64,000 nt of DNA. It comes from Pseudidiomarina halophila (GTDB lineage Bacteria > Pseudomonadota > Gammaproteobacteria > Enterobacterales > Alteromonadaceae). The notes beneath the pieces are model-generated. The model saw only the letters and a program-made list of their open reading frames with translations. It ran no database searches and was not told where the DNA came from. Where the stretch lies: NCBI RefSeq assembly GCF_003987215.1, contig NZ_PIPW01000002.1, forward strand, positions 592,067-656,066, written 5' to 3'. How positions within the stretch are numbered: position 1 is the first letter of the stretch; every line of letters begins with the position of its first letter. Both the position numbers and the translations under genes were made by a program. Of the stretch, positions 1 through 8,424 are shown piece by piece.

Positions 1-2
1 GT

Positions 3-764
3 GCGGCCGGTAAAATTTTGACCAAGAACTTCGGTGTCGAAGCAGATTTCAATGTTCAGGCCAAGACGCAAAATGATTTCGTAAGTGAAATCGATAAGTC
101 GGCCGAGCAAGCGATCATTCGCACCATTCAGAAAACCTTTCCTGACCACAGTTTCTTAGCTGAGGAAAGTGGTACGATCGATGGGGCTACACCTGAGCAT
201 CAGTGGATTATTGATCCCCTTGATGGCACCACCAATTACCTGCGCGGTATCCCGCATTTCGCGATTTCCATTGCTTATCTTCACCGAGGTTCAGTGCAAG
301 CTGCGGTCGTTTATGATCCTTTGCGCGAAGAACTGTTCTCGGCCACCAAAGGCGTTGGCGCACAACTCAACGGTAAGCGTTTGCGGGTAAAAGCCCAGCG
401 CGACTTAAATGGTGCCCTGTTGGCAACCGGTTTTCCATTCAAACGTAAAGACTTACAAACCAACTACCAGGCGGTATTCGGTGCTTTGTTCGAGCATACC
501 TCGGACATGCGGCGTGCAGGCTCGGCTGCGCTTGACCTTGCTTATGTAGCTGCAGGCCGGTTCGATGGTTTCTGGGAATTCAGTCTGGAGCCGTGGGACA
601 TCGCTGCGGGCGGTTTAATTGTGCGTGAAGCTGGCGGCCTGGTTACCGATTTTGCCGGCGGCCATGAATTTATGCAAAGCGGCCACGTTGTCGCTGGCAA
701 CCCGAAAGTGGTACAACACCTGCTGACAAAAGCACGGCCACATCTGCCGCAAAGCATGAAGTAA
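3..764 (+). CDS. suhB: Inositol-1-monophosphatase SuhB (5' truncated by window)
   Basis: Inositol monophosphatase family enzyme, a Mg2+-dependent phosphatase; in E. coli SuhB also takes part in rRNA transcription antitermination. The metal-binding signature DPLDGTTN and the preceding EESG motif are visible, as is the C-terminal WDIAAGG-LIVREAGG block typical of the family. The reading frame is open from base 3 and its first codons (AAGKI) align with the helix that precedes AKNY in E. coli SuhB. The gene therefore begins outside the window and the TTG at 18 is an internal leucine, not a start. Only about a dozen N-terminal residues are missing. It is followed after 6 bases by trmJ, so the two are probably cotranscribed. 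Confidence 0.93.
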   Translation, partial: AAGKILTKNFGVEADFNVQAKTQNDFVSEIDKSAEQAIIRTIQKTFPDHSFLAEESGTIDGATPEHQWIIDPLDGTTNYLRGIPHFAISIAYLHRGSVQAAVVYDPLREELFSATKGVGAQLNGKRLRVKAQRDLNGALLATGFPFKRKDLQTNYQAVFGALFEHTSDMRRAGSAALDLAYVAAGRFDGFWEFSLEPWDIAAGGLIVREAGGLVTDFAGGHEFMQSGHVVAGNPKVVQHLLTKARPHLPQSMK

Positions 765-770
765 ACCGTT

Positions 771-1490
771 ATGCTGGACAATATCCGTATCGTACTCGTC
801 AATACCTCGCACACCGGCAACATAGGTTCGGTGGCGCGGGCTATGAAAACCATGGGACTGAGTCAGTTAACTCTGGTTGATCCGGTGCAGAAACCAGACA
901 GCCACGCATCAGCACTGGCAGCTGGTGCCACGGATGTCCTTCACGGCGCAACCATTGTCGACGACCTGAGTAGCGCCATCGCCGACTGTGGGTTGGTGAT
1001 AGGCACCAGTGCGCGTAACCGAACACTGGATTGGCCGTTGCTAGGCCCGCGCGAAGCGGCCGGACAATTACTGGCGGAAAGCGCCAATTATAATGTGGCA
1101 CTGGTATTTGGTCGCGAAAGCAGCGGGCTTACCAATGAAGAGTTGCAGCAGTGCACGCATCATGTGCACATCCCTTCCAACCCCGAATATAGCTCACTGA
1201 ATTTAGCCATGGCCGTACAAACCCTTGCTTACGAGGTTCGTATGCAATGGCTGGAAGCTAAAGAACATCCTGAGCAAGCTGTAAGTGAGTATCCACTTAC
1301 TGACGACCTTGAGCGTTTTTACGGCCACCTAGAGCAGACGCTGACGGAGACTGGCTTTATCATTAAGCACCATCCGGGGCAGGTCATGGCGAAATTGCGA
1401 CGTTTGTTTACCCGTGCTCGTCCGGAGACGAATGAGCTGAATATTTTGCGTGGCATCCTCGCCTCAATTGATAAACAGCAAAAACGTTAA
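771..1490 (+). CDS. trmJ: tRNA (cytidine/uridine-2'-O-)-methyltransferase TrmJ
   Basis: SPOUT-family methyltransferase that 2'-O-methylates position 32 in the anticodon loop of several tRNAs using S-adenosylmethionine. The 239-residue protein has the family N-terminus ([19 protein letters not shown]), the motif-2 region [15 protein letters not shown] near residue 112, and the knot segment [17 protein letters not shown]. The length fits the family (E. coli 246). TrmJ encoded directly upstream of iscR is the usual order in gammaproteobacteria, which supports the call. The start ATG lies 6 bases after the suhB stop. Confidence 0.95.
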   Translation: MLDNIRIVLVNTSHTGNIGSVARAMKTMGLSQLTLVDPVQKPDSHASALAAGATDVLHGATIVDDLSSAIADCGLVIGTSARNRTLDWPLLGPREAAGQLLAESANYNVALVFGRESSGLTNEELQQCTHHVHIPSNPEYSSLNLAMAVQTLAYEVRMQWLEAKEHPEQAVSEYPLTDDLERFYGHLEQTLTETGFIIKHHPGQVMAKLRRLFTRARPETNELNILRGILASIDKQQKR

Positions 1491-1507
1491 TTGATAAAGT
1501 ACGAAAG

Positions 1508-1570
1508 CGTTATTGGTTACTGGATATTGGATATTCGTAACCATTAACGAGTAACCAGTAACGAGTAACG
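1508..1570. repeat. Imperfect palindromic element, GTTACTGGATATT family, copy 1
   Basis: The left arm 1508-1523 (CGTTATTGGTTACTGG) is the reverse complement of the right arm 1555-1570 (CCAGTAACGAGTAACG) at 14 of 16 positions, with a 31-base interior. The core GTTACTGGATATT recurs in a second palindrome downstream of ndk at 8346-8414. It sits between trmJ and the isc promoter and could act as a bidirectional or trmJ terminator, but there is no T-tract. Confidence 0.6.
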
Positions 1571-1585
1571 CTCTTGCTCTTGTGA

Positions 1586-1618
1586 ATACTTGACTAAAAT
1601 ACTCGGGAATGCGAGAAT
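1586..1618 (+). promoter_or_regulatory. isc promoter with type 1 IscR site
   Basis: The segment 1586-1610 (starting ATACTTGACTA and ending CTCGGGAAT) closely resembles the type 1 IscR-binding site upstream of E. coli iscR. It covers a -35 box TTGACT at 1590-1595; a weak -10 (GAGAAT, 1613-1618) lies 17 bases further on. Known biology: holo-IscR binds such sites and represses its own operon when iron-sulfur supply is adequate. The position, about 30-60 bases upstream of the iscR start, fits. Confidence 0.8.
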
Positions 1619-1647
1619 TACGGCATAAACGTGGAGGAAAACTAGCT

Positions 1648-2136
1648 ATGCGCTTAACCTCAAAAGGACGTTACGCCGTAACCGCAATGTTAGACGTAGC
1701 GCTGCATACAGAACAAGGTCCTGTGCCATTAGCCGATATTTCGGAACGGCAGGGGATTTCATTGAGTTATCTTGAACAATTATTCGCACGCTTACGTAAG
1801 CATGGTCTGGTAAGTAGTGTACGCGGCCCCGGCGGCGGTTACCGGCTGGGGTTCACGGCGCAGGAAATTTCAATTGGCGCAGTGATTCAGGCGGTGGATG
1901 AATCCATCGATGCCACACGTTGTGGTGGTAAAGGCGGGTGCCAGGGGGGCAGCCGTTGTTTGACCCACTCCCTGTGGTCAAATTTGAGTGATCGAATCGA
2001 AGACTTTCTCGCAAATATTAGCTTAGCCGAATTGGTGAAACAGCAAGACGTCAACGCAGTAGCGGAACGACAGAACAATGCCATCGCTGAGCAAAAGAAA
2101 CGCGAACAACAAATTGCACTGAATTGTCAGTTGTAA
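1648..2136 (+). CDS. iscR: Fe-S cluster-sensing transcriptional regulator IscR
   Basis: Rrf2-family winged-helix regulator that senses iron-sulfur sufficiency by binding a [2Fe-2S] cluster and controls isc and other regulons. The ATG at 1648 was chosen because a strong ribosome site GGAGGAAA lies at 1632-1639 and the protein then begins [11 protein letters not shown] like all IscR proteins; an in-frame ATG at 1609 would lie inside the promoter. The 162-residue product has the cluster ligands at C92, C98, C104 and H107, the same numbering as E. coli. The glutamine-rich C-terminal tail is variable in the family. It is the first gene of iscRSUA-hscBA-fdx. Confidence 0.97.
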   Translation: MRLTSKGRYAVTAMLDVALHTEQGPVPLADISERQGISLSYLEQLFARLRKHGLVSSVRGPGGGYRLGFTAQEISIGAVIQAVDESIDATRCGGKGGCQGGSRCLTHSLWSNLSDRIEDFLANISLAELVKQQDVNAVAERQNNAIAEQKKREQQIALNCQL

Positions 2137-2166
2137 GTAGCCTGACAACTTAAGGAGTAGCACTGA

Positions 2167-3381
2167 ATGAAACTACCAATTTATTTTGATTACGCAGCTA
2201 CCACTCCGGTTGATCCGCGGGTAGCAGAGAAAATGATGCAATTTTTAACGCCAGACGGCCAGTTTGGTAACCCTGCGTCACGTTCGCACCGCTTTGGTTG
2301 GCAGGCCGAAGAGGCAATTGATGTTGCGCGTAACCAAATCGCAGAGTTAGTTAATGCTGACCCGCGCGAAATCGTTTTCACTTCAGGCGCTACCGAATCC
2401 GACAATCTCGGTATTAAAGGTGCGGCGGAGTTTTATCAGAAAAAAGGTAAGCACATCATTACCGTCAAAACCGAGCACAAAGCTGTGCTGGATACCTGCC
2501 GTCAACTCGAGCGCGAAGGCTTCGAGGTGACATATCTTGACGTAAAAGAAGATGGCTTATTGGATCTCGACGTGTTCAAAGCTGCATTGCGAGAAGACAC
2601 CGTATTAGTAAGCGTTATGCATGTAAATAACGAAATCGGTGTGATTCAGGACATCGAAACCATTGGCAATCTTTGCCGCGAAAATAAGACTATTTTCCAT
2701 GTCGACGGTGCGCAGAGTGCTGGTAAAATTGACATTGACTTGCAGAGTCTACCAGTTGATTTAATGAGCTTTTCTGGCCACAAAATGTATGGACCGAAAG
2801 GAATTGGCGCTTTATTTGTACGCCGTCGCCCACGCGTTCGTCTAAACGCACAGATGCACGGCGGTGGTCATGAGCGTGGTATGCGTTCAGGCACTTTGCC
2901 AACGCACCAGATCGTCGGTATGGGCGAAGCTGCGCGGATCGCCAAAGAAGAAATGGCCGCCGAAGGCGAACGTTTCCGGGCATTACGTGACCGCTTATGG
3001 AATGGCGTAAAAGATATCGAAGAGGTGTACATCAACGGCAGCCAGGAACACGGTGTGCCACACATCTTCAACATTAGTTTCAACTTCGTCGAAGGCGAGA
3101 GCCTTATCATGGCGTTGAAAGATTTGGCGGTATCTTCGGGCTCAGCCTGTACTTCCGCAAGTCTTGAACCATCTTACGTATTGCGCGCTCTGGGCCGTAA
3201 TGATGAACTTGCTCACAGCTCAATACGTTTTAGCTTCGGCCGTTTTACGACCGAAGAAGAAGTTGATCACGCGATAGAACAGATTCAGAAATCAATTGGT
3301 CGCTTGCGCGACATGTCGCCCCTATGGGAAATGTTCAAAGATGGCGTTGACTTAGACAGCGTCAAATGGGCGGCACACTAA
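2167..3381 (+). CDS. iscS: Cysteine desulfurase IscS
   Basis: PLP-dependent enzyme that takes sulfur from L-cysteine and passes it as a persulfide to IscU, and to tRNA-thiolation partners, in the cytoplasm. The 404-residue protein begins with the typical [16 protein letters not shown]. It carries the PLP lysine K206 in [10 protein letters not shown] and the active-site C328 in the loop [16 protein letters not shown], with the same numbering as E. coli IscS. The ribosome site AAGGAG lies at 2151-2156. It is the second gene of the isc operon and is followed after 15 bases by iscU. Confidence 0.98.
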   Translation: MKLPIYFDYAATTPVDPRVAEKMMQFLTPDGQFGNPASRSHRFGWQAEEAIDVARNQIAELVNADPREIVFTSGATESDNLGIKGAAEFYQKKGKHIITVKTEHKAVLDTCRQLEREGFEVTYLDVKEDGLLDLDVFKAALREDTVLVSVMHVNNEIGVIQDIETIGNLCRENKTIFHVDGAQSAGKIDIDLQSLPVDLMSFSGHKMYGPKGIGALFVRRRPRVRLNAQMHGGGHERGMRSGTLPTHQIVGMGEAARIAKEEMAAEGERFRALRDRLWNGVKDIEEVYINGSQEHGVPHIFNISFNFVEGESLIMALKDLAVSSGSACTSASLEPSYVLRALGRNDELAHSSIRFSFGRFTTEEEVDHAIEQIQKSIGRLRDMSPLWEMFKDGVDLDSVKWAAH

Positions 3382-3396
3382 GAGAGGTAAAGTGTT

Positions 3397-3780
3397 ATGG
3401 CATACAGTGAAAAAGTAATCGACCATTATGAAAACCCGCGTAACGTGGGTGCATTCGACAAGAATGATCCGTCGATCGCAACCGGTATGGTTGGCGCACC
3501 TGCCTGTGGTGACGTAATGAAGCTGCAATTGAAAATCAGCGATACTGGCATCATCGAAGATGCGAAGTTCAAAACCTATGGCTGCGGCTCGGCAATTGCC
3601 TCAAGCTCGCTGGTCACGGAATGGGTAAAAGGCAAAACTGTAGAAGAAGCTTCGCAGTTGAAAAATACCCAGATCGCAGAGGAACTTGCGCTGCCACCAG
3701 TGAAAATTCACTGTTCGATTTTGGCCGAAGACGCCATCAAGGCAGCTCTTGAAGACTACAAGACAAGACACGCAGGTTAA
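3397..3780 (+). CDS. iscU: Iron-sulfur cluster scaffold IscU
   Basis: Scaffold on which [2Fe-2S] clusters are assembled from IscS sulfur and then released with HscA/HscB. The 127-residue protein has the three cluster cysteines C37, C63 and C106 and the D39 next to the first (ACGD). It also has the LPPVK motif just before C106 that HscA recognises. Length and residue numbering match E. coli IscU. It sits in the usual place between iscS and iscA. Confidence 0.98.
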   Translation: MAYSEKVIDHYENPRNVGAFDKNDPSIATGMVGAPACGDVMKLQLKISDTGIIEDAKFKTYGCGSAIASSSLVTEWVKGKTVEEASQLKNTQIAEELALPPVKIHCSILAEDAIKAALEDYKTRHAG

Positions 3781-3804
3781 GCTAACACAGCTAAAGGGTA
3801 AGTA

Positions 3805-4128
3805 ATGGCAATTACCATGACCGAAGCAGCGGCGCAACGTGCCCGCTCGTTTTTGGAACAGCGCGGTAAGGGTGAGGGCATCCGGTTAGGTGTAAAAACG
3901 ACCGGATGTTCAGGCCTTGCCTATGTAATGGAGTTCGTCGATGAAGTCGACGACACCGATACTGTATTTGAAGAACGAGGTGTGAAAATCATCATCGATG
4001 GCAAGAGCCTTGTTTATCTTGATGGCACCGAGCTCGATTTCGTTAAAGAAGGCCTGAATGAAGGCTTTGAATTCAACAACCCAAATGCCAAGGGCGAATG
4101 CGGTTGCGGCGAGAGCTTTAACGTTTAA
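3805..4128 (+). CDS. iscA: A-type iron-sulfur carrier IscA
   Basis: A-type carrier that accepts clusters or iron and delivers them to apo-proteins. The 107-residue protein has the three conserved cysteines C35 (TGCSGLAY), C99 and C101 (ECGCGESF). The hscB start follows only 2 bases after the stop, so translation is probably coupled. Confidence 0.97.
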   Translation: MAITMTEAAAQRARSFLEQRGKGEGIRLGVKTTGCSGLAYVMEFVDEVDDTDTVFEERGVKIIIDGKSLVYLDGTELDFVKEGLNEGFEFNNPNAKGECGCGESFNV

Positions 4129-4130
4129 CC

Positions 4131-4631
4131 ATGAATCATTTCGAGCTGTTTGATATCAAACCAGACTACGCTCTTGACCTGGCCGACTTGCAGCAGCGCT
4201 ACCGCAAGCTGCAACAGGCCATGCATCCCGATCGCTTTGCGAATGCAAGTTCGCGCGACAAGTTACTTGCCGTGCAGCGCACTTCGCAGTTAAATGACGC
4301 TTATCATACGTTACGTGAACCTTTGTCGCGGGCAGAATACATGCTCACGCTACGCGGCGTGGATATGCAGCATGAGCAGAAGACGTTGCAGGATCCTGAG
4401 TTCCTGATGGCGCAGATGGAATGGCGGGAGCGTGTTGAAGAGCTTAGCCCCGGCGATTTTGCTGCTATTGATACGGCGTTTCGTGACCTTGAGGGCGAAA
4501 CCAAGCTGCTGCAGGACAAATTAGAGCAACAGCTGGCGGCGGATGCGAACGAAGAGGCGGCGGATACGATTCGAAAGCTCAAGTTTATGCATAAACTGGG
4601 TCGCGAACTCGAAGCGCTGGAAGATCAGTAG
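4131..4631 (+). CDS. hscB: Co-chaperone HscB (Hsc20)
   Basis: J-domain co-chaperone that brings IscU to HscA and stimulates its ATPase. The 166-residue protein has an N-terminal J-domain with the HPD motif at residues 32-34 and a C-terminal three-helix IscU-binding part. The TAG stop at 4629-4631 lies inside the GTAG head (4628-4631) of a REP element, so the repeat touches the end of the gene. The next gene, hscA, is 152 bases away, an unusually large gap for this operon; it is filled by a REP pair. Confidence 0.95.
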   Translation: MNHFELFDIKPDYALDLADLQQRYRKLQQAMHPDRFANASSRDKLLAVQRTSQLNDAYHTLREPLSRAEYMLTLRGVDMQHEQKTLQDPEFLMAQMEWRERVEELSPGDFAAIDTAFRDLEGETKLLQDKLEQQLAADANEEAADTIRKLKFMHKLGRELEALEDQ

Positions 4632-4760
4632 CCCGTAGTTCTACTACGGGTCAAGCCTGAACATAGCGCCATCGCCGGCAATAGCTGTAAAAGCGGCAGC
4701 ACCATCGCCGCGACACCAGCGATATCAGCAGATTCAACCCGCAATAGAATTGCGGGCGAC
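4628..4760. repeat. REP pair (BIME-like) between hscB and hscA
   Basis: The forward REP has GTAG at 4628-4631, stem CCCGTAGT 4632-4639, loop TCT and stem ACTACGGG 4643-4650. The inverted REP has CCCGCAAT 4738-4745, loop AGA, ATTGCGGG 4749-4756 and CGAC 4757-4760; read on the minus strand this is GTCG-CCCGCAAT-TCT-ATTGCGGG. Two REPs in opposite orientation form a BIME-type unit. It may set different mRNA stabilities for the two halves of the isc operon. Confidence 0.85.
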
Positions 4761-4783
4761 AAAATTGGACAAAAGGTTAGTTC

Positions 4784-6649
4784 ATGGCATTACTCCAAAT
4801 TGCAGAACCTGGGCAAAGCACCGCACCACATCAACATCGACTGGCAGCAGGTATTGACCTGGGTACCACCAATTCATTGGTGGCGACTGTACGTAGCAGT
4901 GAATCCCAGGTTTTGAACGATGAACAGGGCCGCGCGATTTTGCCGTCGGTGGTTTATTACGGCGCAAACGAAGTCTTAACTGGCTACGAGGCATTAGAGA
5001 AACATTCCGATGAATCCATCGAAACCGAAAACACCATTGTTTCGGTCAAACGTTTTATTGGCCGCACCGTTGCCGATGTAAAACGTAACTTTTCCAATTT
5101 ACCCTATCGCATGAGCGAAACGGATAACGGGGTACCGGTATTCCACACCGCTGCTGGGGACAAGAATGCCGTCGAAGTCTCGGCCGACATCCTGCGCACC
5201 CTGTCAGCGCGCGCTCAGGCAGCGCTTGGCGGCGAACTGACTGGTGTAGTGATAACCGTACCAGCGTATTTTGATGATGCTCAGCGGCAAAGCACCAAAG
5301 ATGCCGCGCAACTGGCCGGCCTGAATGTGTTGCGATTGCTGAATGAACCCACCGCAGCAGCTGTTGCTTACGGTCTGGATTCTGGTCAGGAAGGTCTTAT
5401 TGGCGTCTACGATCTGGGCGGCGGAACCTTCGATATCTCGATCTTGCGTCTGCAAGGTGGCGTGTTTGAAGTTCTGGCAACTGGTGGTGATAGTGCGCTT
5501 GGTGGCGACGACTTTGATCAGCTGATTGTCAATTATTTAAAAGCTGAATGGGACTTGCCTGGCGATGTTCCAGCCCGGCTCGAACGTGACCTCATCAATG
5601 CTGCCAAAGCGGCGAAAGAAGCGTTAACCGATGCTGATAGCACTGAAATTACCCTGCCTTCTACTGATTTGCGGGCGACCTTAACCCGGGCACAGCTCGA
5701 CGAGCTGATTGAACCGCTGGTTCGCCGCACCCTGGTTAACTGCCGTCGTGCTTTGAAAGACGCTGGTGTCAGTGCTGATGAAATACTAGAGGTAGTCATG
5801 GTCGGTGGCTCGACGCGCGTGCCGCGTGTTCGGGAAGCCGTAGGCGAATTTTTTGGCCGTAAACCACTTACCTCCATCGATCCGGATCAAGTTGTAGCAA
5901 TTGGTGCTGCGGTGCAGGCTGACATTTTGGCAGGTAATAAGCCCGATTCAGATATGCTGTTGCTTGATGTGATCCCACTTTCGTTGGGCCTGGAAACCAT
6001 GGGTGGCCTGGTCGAAAAGGTGGTGGCGCGAAACACTACAATTCCCGTTGCCAAGGCGCAGGAATTCACTACCTTTAAAGACGGCCAAACGGCAATGATG
6101 ATCCACGTCGTGCAGGGCGAGCGTGAGCTCGTCGATGACTGCCGCTCGCTGGCGCGTTTCGTTTTGAGCGATATTCCGCCAATGGCTGCCGGCGCCGCGC
6201 ACATCCGCGTTACCTTTCAGGTTGACGCGGACGGCTTGCTCAGCGTCGATGCGATGGAAAAATCCAGCGGCGTCAGTGCGTCGATCCAGGTTAAACCATC
6301 CTACGGACTGAATGACGAAGATATTTCCAGTATGATCCAGTCTTCGATGAGCAATGCCAAAGAAGATATGGCAGCACGCATGTTGCGTGAGCAACAGGTG
6401 GAAGCCGACCGGGTGCTCGAGGCATTAAGCAGCGCACTCGCTGCCGATGGCGATTTACTCGATGAGCAGGAACGTGAACGTCTGGATAATGCGATGGCTG
6501 CACTGCGCGAAGCGCGTGCAGGCACTGATGCTGAAGCTATCGAGAAGGCCATTGAAGTGGTCGATAAAGCAAGTGATGACTTTGCCGCGCGCCGCATGGA
6601 TGCAGGTATTCGAAAAGCTCTATCCGGTAGCAACGTTAACGAACTTTAG
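4784..6649 (+). CDS. hscA: Fe-S assembly Hsp70 chaperone HscA
   Basis: Specialised Hsp70 that releases clusters from IscU in an ATP-dependent cycle with HscB. The 621-residue protein shows the actin-like nucleotide-binding domain ([12 protein letters not shown] near residue 24, [11 protein letters not shown] near residue 210, [12 protein letters not shown] near residue 340) and a C-terminal substrate-binding domain. The length is near E. coli HscA (616). The start ATG at 4784 is preceded by AAAGG. The stop TAG at 6647-6649 abuts a REP-like hairpin (6646-6668), as at hscB. Confidence 0.97.
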   Translation: MALLQIAEPGQSTAPHQHRLAAGIDLGTTNSLVATVRSSESQVLNDEQGRAILPSVVYYGANEVLTGYEALEKHSDESIETENTIVSVKRFIGRTVADVKRNFSNLPYRMSETDNGVPVFHTAAGDKNAVEVSADILRTLSARAQAALGGELTGVVITVPAYFDDAQRQSTKDAAQLAGLNVLRLLNEPTAAAVAYGLDSGQEGLIGVYDLGGGTFDISILRLQGGVFEVLATGGDSALGGDDFDQLIVNYLKAEWDLPGDVPARLERDLINAAKAAKEALTDADSTEITLPSTDLRATLTRAQLDELIEPLVRRTLVNCRRALKDAGVSADEILEVVMVGGSTRVPRVREAVGEFFGRKPLTSIDPDQVVAIGAAVQADILAGNKPDSDMLLLDVIPLSLGLETMGGLVEKVVARNTTIPVAKAQEFTTFKDGQTAMMIHVVQGERELVDDCRSLARFVLSDIPPMAAGAAHIRVTFQVDADGLLSVDAMEKSSGVSASIQVKPSYGLNDEDISSMIQSSMSNAKEDMAARMLREQQVEADRVLEALSSALAADGDLLDEQERERLDNAMAALREARAGTDAEAIEKAIEVVDKASDDFAARRMDAGIRKALSGSNVNEL

Positions 6650-6668
6650 CCCGTAGTCCTGTTACGGG
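6646..6668 (+). repeat. Degenerate REP at the hscA stop codon
   Basis: TTAG (6646-6649) is followed by CCCGTAGT (6650-6657), CCT and GTTACGGG (6661-6668). It differs from the consensus in the first tetranucleotide base, the loop and two stem positions. The TAG of the tetranucleotide is the hscA stop codon. Confidence 0.7.
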
Positions 6669-6737
6669 TGCAACTGGCCAGCGCCGCAATTCATGGGGCG
6701 CTGTCTGATTGAACTGAATTTTAAGTGAGGAATAGTA

Positions 6738-7076
6738 ATGCCAACAATCGTATTCTTACCGCACGAAGAGCTGTGTCCTGAAGGCACCGCCGTAGAAGCT
6801 AAAGATGGGGAAACCGTCCTGGATGTGGCACTACGTAACGGCATTGGTATTGAACATGCCTGTGAAAAAGTCTGCGCCTGTACCACCTGTCATGTTTATG
6901 TGCGGGAAGGCTATGACTCGCTGCCGGAAATTAACGATAACGAAGACGACATGCTCGATAAAGCCTGGGGCCTCGACCCCGATTCACGCCTGAGCTGTCA
7001 GGCTCGCCTCAACGGCGAAGACCTGGTCGTCGAAATCCCCAAATACACCGTCAACATGGTCAAAGAAAACCATTAG
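6738..7076 (+). CDS. fdx: ISC-type [2Fe-2S] ferredoxin Fdx
   Basis: Adrenodoxin-type ferredoxin that supplies electrons for cluster assembly on IscU. The 112-residue protein has the four cluster ligands C42, C48, C51 and C87, with the same spacing as E. coli Fdx. It is the last gene of the isc operon here; no iscX follows, and msrA lies downstream on the opposite strand. Confidence 0.97.
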   Translation: MPTIVFLPHEELCPEGTAVEAKDGETVLDVALRNGIGIEHACEKVCACTTCHVYVREGYDSLPEINDNEDDMLDKAWGLDPDSRLSCQARLNGEDLVVEIPKYTVNMVKENH

Positions 7077-7131
7077 AAGGGGCAGCCCTTACAATGTAAA
7101 GATGGTTTTCAAAGGGGGGCTGCCCCCCTTT
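7077..7131. terminator. GC-rich hairpins between convergent fdx and msrA
   Basis: AAGGGGCAGCCCTT (7077-7090) begins at the fdx stop codon. A stronger hairpin follows: AAAGGGGGG (7111-7119), loop CTG, CCCCCCTTT (7123-7131). Both carry a GGGG-CAG/CTG-CCCC core and are followed by a near-repeat of TTACAAT. The second hairpin can serve as a bidirectional terminator for fdx and msrA, although its T-tracts are short. Confidence 0.6.
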
Positions 7132-7148
7132 ACAATTGTTATAACTGA

Positions 7149-7679
7149 TTATTCAAGTTTTTCGGCGAATGTGCGTTTGAATTTAGCCAGTTTTGGGCTT
7201 ACTACAGCCTGGCAATAAGCATTTTGCGGGTTACGCTCGACATAATTCTCATGATAGTCCTCTGCGGGCCAAAACTTCTCAAGCGGCTCAAGCTCGGTGA
7301 CAATCTCGCCATCCCAGGTACCTTCCTCACGCATTTCTGCAATAATATCTTCGGCCGCTAAACGTTGATCTTCCGACTGGTAAAAGATCGCCGAGCGGTA
7401 CTGAGTTCCCACATCATTGCCTTGCCGATTCAACTGTGTCGGATCATGCAAAGCGAAGAAGATTTCAAGCACTTCCCGTACTGAAAGTGCCTGCGGATCG
7501 AAGGTGACCTGCACAACTTCGGCATGGCCGGTTTCACCGGCACAAACCTGCTCATAAGTTGGGTTTTCTTGCTCGCCACCAGCGTAGCCAGATTCAGCTT
7601 TCAATACGCCGCGTACTTGCTTAAACGCGCCTTCGATACACCAGAAACAGCCACCCGCTAAGGTAATTTGTTGAGTCAT
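7149..7679 (-). CDS. msrA: Peptide-methionine (S)-S-oxide reductase MsrA
   Basis: Cytoplasmic repair enzyme that reduces methionine-S-sulfoxide with thioredoxin. The 176-residue protein begins with the active-site motif GGCFWC (catalytic C11, then C14), followed by the family segments ESGYAGG, GHAEVVQVTFDP and DVGTQYRSAIFY. It lacks the long N-terminal extension of E. coli MsrA and looks like the short class. It is transcribed toward fdx and stands alone between fdx and ndk. Confidence 0.95.
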   Translation of the reverse strand: MTQQITLAGGCFWCIEGAFKQVRGVLKAESGYAGGEQENPTYEQVCAGETGHAEVVQVTFDPQALSVREVLEIFFALHDPTQLNRQGNDVGTQYRSAIFYQSEDQRLAAEDIIAEMREEGTWDGEIVTELEPLEKFWPAEDYHENYVERNPQNAYCQAVVSPKLAKFKRTFAEKLE

Positions 7680-7772
7680 ACGTTACTCCTAATAGACGTT
7701 TAGACATCTATACCATAATCACTGACTTCAGAGAAGAGCCCAGCTTGTATTTTACTATAACAAAACTCAAGG

Positions 7773-7785
7773 AGGGGCAGCCCCT
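7773..7785. repeat. Small palindrome AGGGG-CAG-CCCCT upstream of msrA
   Basis: AGGGG (7773-7777), CAG, CCCCT (7781-7785) has the same core as the two hairpins on the other side of msrA (7077-7131), so msrA is flanked by related GC-rich palindromes. It lies between the divergent msrA and ndk genes. Confidence 0.5.
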
Positions 7786-7818
7786 TCTGGGGTGGTGGCT
7801 TGTGTGCTGAGGAACGTG

Positions 7819-7824
7819 TATAAT
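7819..7824 (+). promoter_or_regulatory. Probable ndk promoter -10 box
   Basis: A perfect TATAAT at 7819-7824 lies 51 bases before the ndk start. The -35 is weak (TGGCTT, 7796-7801, 17-base spacing). It is the best promoter match in the msrA-ndk gap. Confidence 0.5.
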
Positions 7825-7875
7825 CCGCGCGACTTCAATCTAAGCATCCAAACTTAAAGCAAAGCGGAGATAACC

Positions 7876-8307
7876 ATGGCTTTAGAACGTACTTTATCGA
7901 TGATCAAACCTGACGCAGTTGGCAAAAACGTCATCGGCGCAATCTACAACCGTTTCGAGACTTCAGGTCTGCGTATCGTTGCAGCGAAAATGATGCACTT
8001 GAGCAAAGAACAGGCTGAAGGCTTCTACGCTGAACATAGCGAGCGTCCTTTCTTCGGCGCACTGGTTGATTTCATGACGTCTGGTCCAATCATGGTAAGC
8101 GTTTTAGAAGGCGAAAACGCAGTTCTACGTCACCGTGAAATCATGGGTGCAACGAACCCTGCAGAAGCACTGGCAGGAACTTTGCGCGCTGACTATGCTG
8201 AAACTATCGACGAGAACGCGGTACATGGTTCTGACGCGGTAGAATCTGCGGCACGCGAAATCGCATACTTCTTCTCCGACGAAGAAATCTGCGCCCGCAC
8301 CCGCTAA
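7876..8307 (+). CDS. ndk: Nucleoside diphosphate kinase Ndk
   Basis: Housekeeping enzyme that moves the terminal phosphate from NTPs to NDPs through a phosphohistidine. The 143-residue protein begins [14 protein letters not shown] and carries the active-site H117 in [12 protein letters not shown], with the same numbering as E. coli. The start has the ribosome site GCGGAG about 9 bases upstream. It is monocistronic in appearance, with a hairpin directly after the stop. Confidence 0.98.
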   Translation: MALERTLSMIKPDAVGKNVIGAIYNRFETSGLRIVAAKMMHLSKEQAEGFYAEHSERPFFGALVDFMTSGPIMVSVLEGENAVLRHREIMGATNPAEALAGTLRADYAETIDENAVHGSDAVESAAREIAYFFSDEEICARTR

Positions 8308-8315
8308 TTAAATGA

Positions 8316-8341
8316 GCAAGGCTCGGATAGCCGAGCCTTGC
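8316..8341 (+). terminator. Hairpin after ndk
   Basis: A perfect 11-base stem: GCAAGGCTCGG (8316-8326), loop ATAG, CCGAGCCTTGC (8331-8341). It sits 9 bases after the ndk stop. There is no T-run after it, so it may act in transcript stability as much as in termination. Confidence 0.65.
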
Positions 8342-8345
8342 GCTA

Positions 8346-8414
8346 TTAGTTACTGGATATTAGTTATCAGTGGTTTTTCAACTAATAACTAATATCCATT
8401 ATCCAATAACGAAT
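8346..8414. repeat. Palindromic element, GTTACTGGATATT family, copy 2
   Basis: TGGATATTAGTTAT (8354-8367) pairs perfectly over 14 bases with ATAACTAATATCCA (8385-8398), with a 17-base loop. The outer parts (TTAGTTAC and the right-hand CCAATAACGAAT) resemble copy 1 at 1508-1570. It lies between ndk and rlmN. Confidence 0.6.
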
Positions 8415-8424
8415 TTAGGTTTAT

